Below, piece after piece: positions 45,576-54,143 of a stretch of 64,000 bases of DNA. The notes under the pieces are model-generated. The model searched no databases, was not told the DNA's origin, and saw only the letters and a program-made list of their open reading frames with translations. The position numbers and the translations under genes were made by a program. This stretch comes from Apibacter raozihei (lineage in GTDB: Bacteria; Bacteroidota; Bacteroidia; Flavobacteriales; Weeksellaceae). Within the stretch, counting starts at the first letter, position 1; the number at the start of each line of letters is the position of its first letter. Location: NCBI RefSeq assembly GCF_004014855.1, contig NZ_CP034930.1, positions 2,461,716 through 2,525,715 on the forward strand. Reading direction: 5' to 3'.

Positions 45576-46426
45576 ATACCGAATTTATTTAAAACTTCTT
45601 TCCAGCGGTATTTTCTGATAAATGAAATTTCATCAGGTGTAATTTTTCTTTCTTCTTTATTTATGACCATAGATATATAGGATTGGTACGAAATGAAGAA
45701 ATTAGATACAGAACGATCGTTCCATGCAGCTTTGGCACACGAAATAAACGAAAGAGCAGGATCTAAACCGATATTGTAAAAATACTTTCCTAGTTTAAGC
45801 GCTTTGGTATCATTATATACATGAGCCGTAGGCTTTAAAAGTTTTACCCAGACATTTTTTACAACTTTAACATCCCAACCCTTCATTCTAGATAATAATA
45901 CGTCCAGATTGTCCCAGCCTAAGGTCTCTCGTAATCCGCCAATATCTTCAAAGCATTCTTTTCTGTAAGTTTTTACAGCTCCGCGAATATGATTTTTGCT
46001 TGCTATGGTTTCATGATTCCAGATGCCGTTTTTTTCAACGTAAACCAAACCGCCTACCATACCGATTTTTGGATTATTTTCAAGTTCCGTAATCATGGTT
46101 TCATAATAATCCGGAGGAAGTATTATGTCTGCATCTAATTTTGCAATTACGTCAAAATCTTTATAATTAACAGAATTCAAGCCTTTGTAAAAAGTACGTA
46201 CAACTTTAGCACCCGGTTTGTGTTCTGATTTATGAGTCAGATTCACGAATAAAAATTCAGATTTATCCTGAATGAAATTTTGTATAATTTCCGGTGATTC
46301 ATCGGTGGAAGCATCATTTACAATTATCCAGGTAATATTTTTATACGATTGACTTGCAAATGATTCCAAACATTCACGTAAAAATTTGGCTTCATTATAT
46401 ACCGGTACTACAACAACTAACTTCAA
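45572..46426 (-). CDS. Family 2 glycosyltransferase
   Basis: A 284-residue GT-A enzyme. The nucleotide-sugar-binding start VVVPVYNEAKFLRECLESFASQSYKNITWIIVNDASTDESPEII, the DxD-type AKLDADIILPPDYYE and the acceptor region VKTYRKECFEDIGGLRETLGWDNLDVLLSRMKGW are clear. First gene of the leftward glycan operon; it overlaps the following gene by four bases. Upstream lies a 151-base gap to the second GH3 gene, where the promoter is expected. Confidence 0.92.
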   Translation of the reverse strand: MKLVVVVPVYNEAKFLRECLESFASQSYKNITWIIVNDASTDESPEIIQNFIQDKSEFLFVNLTHKSEHKPGAKVVRTFYKGLNSVNYKDFDVIAKLDADIILPPDYYETMITELENNPKIGMVGGLVYVEKNGIWNHETIASKNHIRGAVKTYRKECFEDIGGLRETLGWDNLDVLLSRMKGWDVKVVKNVWVKLLKPTAHVYNDTKALKLGKYFYNIGLDPALSFISCAKAAWNDRSVSNFFISYQSYISMVINKEERKITPDEISFIRKYRWKEVLNKFGI

Positions 46427-46577
46427 TTTTAAATTTCTTTGGACAAATATAACTGATTTTTGTTCTTTTGTTCTTATATATTTTTAAATATATACATGAA
46501 GATTTATAGGGGTGTGTTAGTAATCTGACTATGAATTATAAGAGAATAGCTAAATAACTAATTAAGATTATGATAAC

Positions 46578-48107
46578 TTACAATAAATACTTAGTTAGTT
46601 TATCAGCAATTTTACGATCATTAGATAAACGTGGGAGTTTATTTTGTCCTCCTAGCTTTCCTATTTCCTTCATATAATCATTGAAGCCGTTTTTTCTGAT
46701 TAGCGAAATTTTTAGAGGCTGTAAAATTTTACCTGTAATTAAATCATTGTAATAAGTGTTCCTACACCTAAGTGCAGAGTCCAGTTTTTTAGCAAATAAA
46801 TTTATATCATCCGGCATTTTTTCAAACTCTATAAACCACTCATGATAGGGCAGACCTTCTTTCGGAGTAACCTGAGGTGCTAAGGTAAATTCCTGAACCA
46901 CGGTTTGAGTATTTTCTACCGCTTCTTTTATAGCATCTTCCACTTCATACGATATAACATGTTCTCCAAAAGCAGACGTAAAATGCTTAGTTCTTCCGGA
47001 AACCAGTATTTTGTAAGGGTTTTTACTAACAAAACGCACGAGATCACCTATTTCATAGGCCCACAATCCTGCATTGGTAGTAAGAATGATAGCATAATCC
47101 TTATTCAATTCCACCTCATTTAAAGTGAGTCGTATCGGATTTTTTTTGCCTATTTCCTCAGCGGGAATAAACTCGTAAAAAATCCCATGATTTACCATTA
47201 ATAAAAGATCATCGCTATCAACATTATCCTGAAACGCAATAAAACCCTCAGATGCAGGGTAAGTTTGTATAATGTCCAGTTTTTTTCCGATTAATTCTTC
47301 AATTTTTTCTTCATAGGGTTTATAATTTACCCCACCGGTGACTAATAACTGTAGATTAGGAAATAAACTGCTAACTGATTTTCCCGTTTTTTCAACCAGT
47401 TTTTCAAAATACATAACCAGCCAGGGAGGTATTCCACTGATTAAAGACATGTTTTGATGAACAGTCTCGTCAATAATTTGATCAATTTTTGTTTCCCAGT
47501 CTTCTATACAATTAGTTTCCCAGGAAGGAAGACGGTTTTTTTGCAGGTACTGGGGTACAAAATGAGCAGAGATTCCGGAAAGTCTTCCAACTTTAATGCC
47601 ATTGACTTCTTCAAGTTCAGGGCTCCCCTGAATAAAGATCATTTTGCCATTTACAAAATCTGCATTTTTTCGTTTATGAATATAGTGTAGCAAAGCACTT
47701 TTTGCACCGTCAATATGAAAGGGTACCGAATCTTTAGTGATAGGTATATATTTGGTACCAGAAGTAGTTCCCGAAGTTTTGGCTAAATAAAGAGGTTTGC
47801 CCGGCCAAAGCACATTTTCTTCTCCTTTTTTTACTGATTCCAGATAGGGTTTTAAATTTTCATAATCGGAAATTGAAACCAGATCTTGAAAATCTTTTAT
47901 AGAATTGATTGCTGAAAAAGAATGATCTTTACCAAACTGAGTTTTACAACCTTTTAAAATAAGCTCAGAAAACCATTTGTTTTGAGATTCTATGGGGTTT
48001 TGTATCCATTGGTTCTCCTTAGTATCATGTACAGACGACCAAAACAAAGCCAGTTTCTTTTTAAAAAATCCCATACGATTAGCTCTATCAAAATTTTTAT
48101 GGTTCAA
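46578..48107 (-). CDS. GH3-family acyl-adenylate-forming protein (copy 2)
   Basis: A 509-residue paralogue of the protein at 17683-19191. The ATP loop is YLAKTSGTTSGTKYIPIT, with LLVTGGVNYKPYEEKI, IIQTYPASEGFIAFQD, WAYEIGDLVRFVSKNPYKILVSGRTKHFTSAFGEHV and the C-terminal KEIGKLGGQNKLPRLSNDRKIADKL. The N-terminal 25 residues differ from copy 1. Both copies keep all visible catalytic blocks, so they are likely two active enzymes with different substrates, not recent duplicates. Transcribed divergently from the outer-membrane barrel gene. Confidence 0.88.
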   Translation of the reverse strand: MNHKNFDRANRMGFFKKKLALFWSSVHDTKENQWIQNPIESQNKWFSELILKGCKTQFGKDHSFSAINSIKDFQDLVSISDYENLKPYLESVKKGEENVLWPGKPLYLAKTSGTTSGTKYIPITKDSVPFHIDGAKSALLHYIHKRKNADFVNGKMIFIQGSPELEEVNGIKVGRLSGISAHFVPQYLQKNRLPSWETNCIEDWETKIDQIIDETVHQNMSLISGIPPWLVMYFEKLVEKTGKSVSSLFPNLQLLVTGGVNYKPYEEKIEELIGKKLDIIQTYPASEGFIAFQDNVDSDDLLLMVNHGIFYEFIPAEEIGKKNPIRLTLNEVELNKDYAIILTTNAGLWAYEIGDLVRFVSKNPYKILVSGRTKHFTSAFGEHVISYEVEDAIKEAVENTQTVVQEFTLAPQVTPKEGLPYHEWFIEFEKMPDDINLFAKKLDSALRCRNTYYNDLITGKILQPLKISLIRKNGFNDYMKEIGKLGGQNKLPRLSNDRKIADKLTKYLL

Positions 48108-48199
48108 ATATCGGAATTTAATTTTATTTCTATTCTTCAGATGAAAAAAAGTATTTGTATTTTAATATAAAAGGTAAATACAGGTAATTTTATAATAAC

Positions 48200-48207
48200 T
48201 ATCTTTG
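48200..48207 (+). promoter_or_regulatory. Putative -7 promoter element (TATCTTTG)
   Basis: Matches TAnnTTTG and lies 47 bases before the ATG at 48254. Confidence 0.45.
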
Positions 48208-48253
48208 TCATTGATACATAAATTAATCAACTAACAATATAAATCTCTTTTTT

Positions 48254-48877
48254 ATGAAAAAAAAACTAACTCTTTTGTTATTGCTTTCTTTTTTTATTGG
48301 AAACTCACAAATTAAACTGGGAGTAAAAGCAGGAATCAATATATCTTCTCTGTATGGTGACATGTCTACAAATAATGCAAAAGCCGGTGTCTATGGAGGC
48401 GTCTATGCAAGAGTACAAGTAGCAGAAAGATTTTCAATTCAGCCCGAAGTTTTATTCTCCATGCAGGGAGCAGAATCAGACGATACATGGGGTTGGAATT
48501 ATTGGCATACCGATTCTTATTACGATGAAAAGTATGTATTAAATTACATTACTATTCCATTGATGTTTCAATACCGTATCATTAAAGGATTAAGAGCAGA
48601 AGTGGGACCTCAGGTAAATTTTGCCCTATATAAAAAACATAAAATAAGAAATAATTACATGTATCCGGAATCTGTCAGAAATCAAAGAGATAAAAACCTA
48701 AGGAATTTTGATGTGGGCATAAATGCCGGAGCAAATTATGAATTGAAAAACGGTTTAAATTTTACTTTACGATATAATCTGGGGTTTATAAATGTTAATA
48801 AATCCAAAAGTGACTATTATTACAATTATGAAATCCGGAATCAGGTTTTGTCTATGGGAGTAGGGTATAGCTTTTAA
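48254..48877 (+). CDS. Outer-membrane beta-barrel protein (porin family)
   Basis: A 207-residue outer-membrane barrel of the OMP_b-brl_2/PorT-like type. Signal peptide MKKKLTLLLLLSFFIGNS, then amphipathic strands starting QIKLGVKAGINISSLYGD and including GGVYARVQVAERFSIQPEVLFSMQGAESD, YITIPLMFQYRIIKGLRAEVGPQVNFALY and GINAGANYELKNGLNFTLRYNLGFINV, ending VLSMGVGYSF with the terminal Phe recognised by BAM. Function beyond this is unknown. Confidence 0.9.
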   Translation: MKKKLTLLLLLSFFIGNSQIKLGVKAGINISSLYGDMSTNNAKAGVYGGVYARVQVAERFSIQPEVLFSMQGAESDDTWGWNYWHTDSYYDEKYVLNYITIPLMFQYRIIKGLRAEVGPQVNFALYKKHKIRNNYMYPESVRNQRDKNLRNFDVGINAGANYELKNGLNFTLRYNLGFINVNKSKSDYYYNYEIRNQVLSMGVGYSF

Positions 48878-48990
48878 TTTTTATAAATTAACCGTGGCGG
48901 AACTAACAGAGTTTTAACTTTTTTAACTTTATTCAGTTCCACACAAAATTAATATTATTACTATATTCGCAAATTATATATAAAGGCACA

Positions 48991-51900
48991 ATGAATTCAA
49001 GCTATAAGAAAGTAAATAATCTTACCGGTTGGGCTGTTTTCCTCATAGCAGCAATCACTTATCTGTTAACCATTGAACCAAATTTCAGTTTTTGGGACTG
49101 TGGAGAATATATCTCATCAGCAGTAAAACTTGAAGTTACTCACTCTCCCGGAGCTGTTTTTTTTCAGATTTTAGGAGCTGTTTGGGCAATGCTGGCTTTT
49201 GGAGATGGTACTAAATATTCTGTAGTGATAAATGCTATGTCGGCCATTATGAGTGCCTTTGCAATTTTATTTTTGTTTTGGACGATTACCCATATAGCAA
49301 GAAAAGTACTTTTCGTGGATACGGAGCCCGAAAATTTTACCCGGTTTCAAAAGATCATGCTCATGTTGAGTGGAGCTGTAGGAGCTTTAACATTTACTTT
49401 TACGGATACCTTCTGGTTTTCTGCGGTTGAAGGAGAAGTTTACGCGGCAGCATCCTGTTTTACAGCATTATTATTATGGTTAATGTGCAAATGGGAAAAT
49501 GATTTTTATTCTCCCAGAGCCGATCGCTGGTTAATTTTAATTTCACTTCTTATAGGACTATCAGTAGGAGTACACTTAATGGTTATATTAGTTGTTCCTA
49601 CATTAGGATATATTTATTATGTTAAAAAATACAAGTTTACTTGGAAAAGTTTTATAATCGCAAACATAGTAGTAGGGTTCGTATTTTTATTAGTATTTAA
49701 AATCATATTTCCACTTACCATGGCTTTCTTTGGTAAGTCTGAAATATTTTTTGTGAATAATCTTCAAATGCCGTTCAACACAGGTTCTGTATTTGCTTTT
49801 CTGGTAATACTTCTGGTATTTTATTTTTCATTAAAATACACGGTAAAAAAACAATATGTTACTGCCAATACCATCATATTATCCATATGGTTTATGCTGA
49901 TAGGATTTTCGAGCTGGATAGTTTTACCGATACGCGCCAATGCTAATCCTCCGATCAATCTTAATGATCCGGATAACGCCATAGGAATGCTTGACTATTA
50001 TAACCGAGCTCAGTACGGTGACTGGCCTGTATTTTATGGAGCGAACTATACGGCATATTTGGATCCGGAGGGAATAACCGGGGTTGAAGATAATGGCCCG
50101 GTATATGAAAAAGATGAAAAAACAGGAAGATATTTGGAAACCAGCAGAAGATGGTCTTATAAATTTAATCCGGAACATGTAAGTATACTACCAAGGATGT
50201 ACAATCCGGATTCAGGAGTAATGGAAAATTACGGACTCATGGAAGGCTACCCTGATTTTACGGCTAATCCTGATTATGTCAAAAGCACTACAGAGAGTTA
50301 TATTGAAGATTATATTCAAAGTAATAATTTAAGTAATCTGCCGCAGGAACAAATGCAGGGATTATATGATCAATTATATAATCAGATTCAGCCTAAAGTA
50401 GCAGCTGAACAGCAAAAAGTGGTTGATTCCTTAAAATATTTAAAATCTCACGATCAAATAGATATAGCTGCATATAATAAGTTTAGCAGCCTGATCAAGG
50501 TGAAGAAACCTCAAGTATCTCAAAATCTGGATTTCATGATGACTTATCAGATGGGATATATGTTTATACGATATTTTCTTTGGAATTTTGCAGGAAGGCA
50601 AAATGATTATCAGGGATATTATGAAAATACCAAAGGCAATTGGATTACCGGTATCAGTTTTTTTGATAACTGGCATCTCGGAGATCAAAGTAAATTACCA
50701 GCTATATATAAAAACAAAGCGACCAACACTTATTTTTTCCTTCCGCTTATATTAGGATTGATTGGGTTTTTCTTTCAATTAAATCGGGATCCGGGTAGAA
50801 ATTTTGCATTAGTAGCCTTGTTTCTTTTATCCAGTGCAGGAATTATCCTTTATACAAGTATCAAGGCCTTTGAGCCCAGGGAAAGGGATTATGCTTTAGT
50901 AACCTCTTTTTATACGTTTGCTATTTGGATAGGTTTAGGAGTCACTGCCATAATGTATGGACTAAGTTTACTGAAAAAAGAAAAAGTAGCTCTAACATTA
51001 GGCTTTATAACTTTAGGAGTGCCTGTTTTAGTAGGTTTTCAAAACTGGGATGATCATGACAGAAGTAAGAGATATACTGCATATGATTTCTCAAAAAGTT
51101 ATTTGCAAGGGTTGGATAAAAATAATCCTATTCTTTTCGTATATGGAGACAACGATACATATCCTCTATGGGCATTACAGGAAACAGAAGAATTCCGTTC
51201 GGATGCAAAAGTGGTGAATTATACCTTATTAGGTACTGCCTGGTATATAGATCAGGTACTTCGAAAAACGTATGAAGCTCCGGCATTGCCATCATCAATG
51301 AGCCATGAAGAATATAGAGATGGAGTAAACGATCAGGTTATTCTTTTGTCTCATAATACCTGGAAGCAATTATTTGCTTCTTTTCCTAATGATAGCATAC
51401 CTGCTGAATTTGCTCCATTTAAAAAATATGCGGTTCAGGACAGTATGTCAGCCAAAGATGCTATTGCTTTTCTTAAAGATAAAAAAATTCAAAAAGCGGT
51501 AAAAAGTTTATATGCAAAGGATTTTGGAGGTAGAGATTACGGATTTTTACCTTTAAATAAAATTTATATTCCGGTAAACAAAGCCAATGCGTTAAAATAT
51601 GGAATTGTAAAACCGGAAGATAAGAATCTCATGGTTGACAATGTGGTCCTAACCTTAAATAAATCAAGAATAAATAAGGATGCTTTGGCGGTATTAAATC
51701 TGTTTGCCAATTATAATTGGGACCGATCTATATATTTCAGTTCAGGAGGCACCTATTCACAGTCCAATATAATGTATTCACAAAATTATCTTGAATATCA
51801 GGGACTGGTTTCCAAATTAGTTCCGATTTATACAAAAGATGATGGAGTAACTCAAGGGAGAATCAATCCGAATACACTTTATCATTTGGTTATGAATTAT

Positions 51901-52536
51901 AAGTTTGGTAATCTGAAAGATCCCAAAGCTTATTTTGATGAAACTTGTAGAAGTAATATCCTCAATTACCGAATGTCTTGCGGAGCAGCAGCGATTGCCT
52001 TAGCAAAAGCCGGTGATAAAAAAAGAGCCAATGATGTTTTAGAATTAATAAATACAGAAATACCACTGGATTTATATCCGGCAAGTCCTTCATTTAATTC
52101 AATTATAAGTGCCTATTTTTATATAGGAAAAGAAAAAGAAGGATTGGCATTAGCAGACAAATACAAAAAACAAGTATTGGAAGAGTTAAACTACTATTTG
52201 GCTTTACCACTTAAATCGCAAACTTTCGTAACAGACGATATGTATAAATTATCTTCTTATTACAGACTTATAGTTAGTAATATGGTGGAGACTTATATAG
52301 ATTTGGGTGAAAAGGAAAAAGCGGTGAATTATATAGCTGAATCTTTTAAACCATTAGATGAAAGACTAAAGAAATTTGAAATGTTGGGAAAAACTAATGC
52401 GAAAAACGATTATGTTTCTTTGCAGAACCTGGATTATACATACAAAATGATATTTCAGGTATTGTATCCTATTGATTCAGTGTACGTACAGGAAAAAGCT
52501 GAAGAAATTTCAAATATTTTTATGAAGTTAGAGTAA
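48991..52536 (+). CDS. DUF2723 polytopic membrane protein (GT117-like O-mannosyltransferase)
   Basis: A 1181-residue inner-membrane protein. The N-terminal DUF2723 domain (about 10-350) has a dozen TM segments and the signature NFSFWDCGEYISSAVKLEVTHSPGA (FWDCGEY at 34-40), where the acidic pair is thought to be catalytic, as in PMT-fold glycosyltransferases. A second TM block lies at about 585-690, then a large soluble domain (LFVYGDNDTYPLWALQETEEFRSDAKVVNYTLLGTAWYIDQVL) and a TPR-like C-terminus. In Bacteroidota this family is linked to protein O-glycosylation. Length is normal. Confidence 0.88.
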   Translation: MNSSYKKVNNLTGWAVFLIAAITYLLTIEPNFSFWDCGEYISSAVKLEVTHSPGAVFFQILGAVWAMLAFGDGTKYSVVINAMSAIMSAFAILFLFWTITHIARKVLFVDTEPENFTRFQKIMLMLSGAVGALTFTFTDTFWFSAVEGEVYAAASCFTALLLWLMCKWENDFYSPRADRWLILISLLIGLSVGVHLMVILVVPTLGYIYYVKKYKFTWKSFIIANIVVGFVFLLVFKIIFPLTMAFFGKSEIFFVNNLQMPFNTGSVFAFLVILLVFYFSLKYTVKKQYVTANTIILSIWFMLIGFSSWIVLPIRANANPPINLNDPDNAIGMLDYYNRAQYGDWPVFYGANYTAYLDPEGITGVEDNGPVYEKDEKTGRYLETSRRWSYKFNPEHVSILPRMYNPDSGVMENYGLMEGYPDFTANPDYVKSTTESYIEDYIQSNNLSNLPQEQMQGLYDQLYNQIQPKVAAEQQKVVDSLKYLKSHDQIDIAAYNKFSSLIKVKKPQVSQNLDFMMTYQMGYMFIRYFLWNFAGRQNDYQGYYENTKGNWITGISFFDNWHLGDQSKLPAIYKNKATNTYFFLPLILGLIGFFFQLNRDPGRNFALVALFLLSSAGIILYTSIKAFEPRERDYALVTSFYTFAIWIGLGVTAIMYGLSLLKKEKVALTLGFITLGVPVLVGFQNWDDHDRSKRYTAYDFSKSYLQGLDKNNPILFVYGDNDTYPLWALQETEEFRSDAKVVNYTLLGTAWYIDQVLRKTYEAPALPSSMSHEEYRDGVNDQVILLSHNTWKQLFASFPNDSIPAEFAPFKKYAVQDSMSAKDAIAFLKDKKIQKAVKSLYAKDFGGRDYGFLPLNKIYIPVNKANALKYGIVKPEDKNLMVDNVVLTLNKSRINKDALAVLNLFANYNWDRSIYFSSGGTYSQSNIMYSQNYLEYQGLVSKLVPIYTKDDGVTQGRINPNTLYHLVMNYKFGNLKDPKAYFDETCRSNILNYRMSCGAAAIALAKAGDKKRANDVLELINTEIPLDLYPASPSFNSIISAYFYIGKEKEGLALADKYKKQVLEELNYYLALPLKSQTFVTDDMYKLSSYYRLIVSNMVETYIDLGEKEKAVNYIAESFKPLDERLKKFEMLGKTNAKNDYVSLQNLDYTYKMIFQVLYPIDSVYVQEKAEEISNIFMKLE

Positions 52537-52567
52537 ATTATTACTAATATTGCAAAACTAAAAAGGA

Positions 52568-52641
52568 GGCTGCGTAGTTCAACTGGATAGAATATCAGAT
52601 TTCGGCTCTGAGGGTTGGGGGTTCGAATCCCTCCGCGGTCA
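52568..52641 (+). tRNA. tRNA-Arg (anticodon UCG)
   Basis: A complete cloverleaf of 74 bases. Acceptor GGCTGCG pairs with CGCGGTC (two G-U wobbles), D stem GTTC/GAAT, anticodon stem TCAGA/TCTGA with loop TTTCGGC (anticodon TCG), variable loop GGGTT, T arm GGGGG-TTCGAAT-CCCTC. The discriminator is A, and CCA is not encoded (CT follows). It reads CGA-type arginine codons. Its 3' end is the boundary of a decayed integration scar. Confidence 0.93.
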
Positions 52642-52686
52642 CTAAGTAACAGACAACGATTAAATTCGGATTCTGAAATTAAATTT

Positions 52687-52734
52687 AAAAGCATCTATAA
52701 ATCATGGATAAAGTGGTTTATAGATGCTTTTTTT
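52687..52734 (+). terminator. Terminator of tRNA-Arg
   Basis: Stem GCATCTATAAA (52691-52701) with TTTATAGATGC (52717-52727), a 15-base loop, flanking A run and seven T. It lies 46 bases after the tRNA. Confidence 0.8.
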
Positions 52735-52831
52735 GTTCATATACGTTAAAGGAAGAACAGGTATTTTACAATTTAATGACACCATCCGTGATCCCCGTTT
52801 ACGTGTTGGTGTCGCCAAAAAATTATATACT

Positions 52832-53017
52832 ATGATTTATAAAAGATTTAGCTTAAGAAGTAATCCTGATAAAAGTGGTTTGCCTATGATATATTTAAAA
52901 ATAACGCATAAGAAAAGTAGAGTAAGAATTTCTTTAAATCTAAAAGTTCCGGAAAAAAATTTAATGCAGTTAAACTTTTCTATAGCCTGTTGCTTCGTAA
53001 AGTTATTTTTTAACTGA
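52832..53017 (+). pseudogene. N-terminal stub of a Bacteroidota tyrosine recombinase/integrase
   Basis: From the ATG at 52832 the frame reads MIYKRFSLRSNPDKSGL, then MIYLKITHKKSRVRISLNLKVPEKN. This matches the Arm-type DNA-binding domain at the start of tyrosine integrases in this phylum (F-x-L-x-x-N-x-x-K-x-G-x-x-x-I-Y-L-R-I-T, R-x-S-L-x-x-x-V-x-x-x-x-W). The match ends near 52970; the rest of the frame to the stop at 53017 is unrelated, and core-binding and catalytic domains are absent. It lies directly after tRNA-Arg, a classic integrase site, and is almost certainly a non-functional relic. Confidence 0.72.
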
Positions 53018-53151
53018 TGGCTGAAGATATACCGGAGCTGCTCCAGTAATTTTTCTTCAGATTCTGTTAACTTAACGCTTTCATCCAAGTAAGAAGCTTT
53101 CATCTTATGCAGACTCAAGTCCTGGTGAAATTTAACTATCAGATTCTTCAT
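52837..53151 (-). pseudogene. Truncated opposing reading frame fused onto the integrase relic
   Basis: From an ATG at 53151 the minus strand encodes MKNLIVKFHQDLSLHKMKAS, then a helical charged stretch ending in SHQLKNNFTKQQAIEKF (about 60 residues, to 52972). Beyond that the frame runs antisense through the integrase stub and is not expected to be real. The first 60 residues look like a genuine protein N-terminus cut by a junction at about 52960-52972. I do not recognise the family. A terminator-like hairpin separates it from the next minus-strand gene. Confidence 0.4.
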
Positions 53152-53179
53152 AGTACAAAAATGGAAAGAGAAGAAAGAA

Positions 53180-53225
53180 TAAAAAAGGAAAAAAGAAAGC
53201 CGCATTATATTATAAAGCGGCTTTC
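53180..53225 (-). terminator. Terminator of the LolA-like gene (minus strand)
   Basis: Stem GAAAGCCGC (53195-53203) with GCGGCTTTC (53217-53225) and a 13-base loop. On the minus strand it is followed by a T-rich run. It lies 20 bases past the stop of the gene at 53245-53961. Confidence 0.78.
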
Positions 53226-53244
53226 GTCCAATTAATGATTTTTT

Positions 53245-53961
53245 TTATTTAAAGTCTTTATTTAATATATTCTTGTTTATAATTATTTCATCAACAGTAA
53301 TAGTCTGAAAGTCTATTGAATCTCCAACTTTAATTTTGCTATAATGAATTAAATCATCAAATTTTTTAAAATCCGAAAAAATAGTTGTTGTAAATGAATC
53401 TTTCTCTGCATTTTTAATCTTATCAGATCGTAAAGTAAGAAAAGTTTCCTTGTCAAAATATAATATTTTAACTAAACCATTTATTAATGAAGCTTTAATT
53501 TTATAGCAACTTCTAGAGTCTACGTTTCCGTCTCCAATTAATTCTAATTTCCATGAATCTGAATTTAAATAATCAAGTTCATTAAATATATTTTCTTTAT
53601 ACGGTTTATCTTTAAACTTAGCCGGATCTGCTTTTACTTTTTCTCCACGAACAAACTCATAGCCATTTTTTCCATCATAAAAATTTTTATAAACTATTCT
53701 CCCTTCATATTTAATTTCAAATGAACCTTTATTTGGAATCATTTCCCTTACTATCCAATTTACTTTTCTACCTTCCATTTCAGTACTCATGTCAGTATAA
53801 AGGGTTTTTATACTTTTTAAATATTTTTCACCCCCCATAGCATCAATAGATTTTGTTACAATCTCTTGAGCAGTAATGTTATTGTTTTCCTGAGCATTAA
53901 CTAATGAAATAGATATTATTAATGACAAGCAACATAATAATAGTTTTTTAATTATTTTCAT
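53245..53961 (-). CDS. Exported LolA-like / outer-membrane lipoprotein-sorting-like protein
   Basis: A 238-residue periplasmic protein with a signal peptide (MKIIKKLLLCCLSLIISISLVNA). The mature part has NITAQEIVTKSIDAMGGEKYLKSIKTLYTDMSTEM, then VNWIVREMIPNKGSFEIKYEGRIVYKNFYDGKNGYEFVRGEKV and LKIKASLINGLVKILYFDKETFLTLRSDKI-like strands. This is the half-barrel pattern of LolA/LolB-like lipid-handling proteins, common as orphan members in Bacteroidota. It lies inside the scar between the integrase relic and a pseudogene, so may be a cargo gene. It is intact. Confidence 0.7.
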   Translation of the reverse strand: MKIIKKLLLCCLSLIISISLVNAQENNNITAQEIVTKSIDAMGGEKYLKSIKTLYTDMSTEMEGRKVNWIVREMIPNKGSFEIKYEGRIVYKNFYDGKNGYEFVRGEKVKADPAKFKDKPYKENIFNELDYLNSDSWKLELIGDGNVDSRSCYKIKASLINGLVKILYFDKETFLTLRSDKIKNAEKDSFTTTIFSDFKKFDDLIHYSKIKVGDSIDFQTITVDEIIINKNILNKDFK

Positions 53962-54143
53962 AAAACTAGTTTTAATTCTAAGCCAAATATAATAATATTT
54001 AACTTAAATAATAAGATTAGTAATAGCCTCGGTATCAGGTATCATCTGACAGTAAGGAATAAAAAAGGAGAGAAAAATTACCTTTTCAATTAAGGAAATA
54101 GTATCTTTTTTTATTAGGTCTTTATTTCTAAATTGATTAATAT

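Noticed and set aside
52724-52831. N-terminal extension of the integrase relic frame from an ATG inside the tRNA terminator
   Set aside because: The first 36 codons lie in the terminator hairpin and intergenic DNA and have no integrase character. The ATG at 52832 matches the family start.
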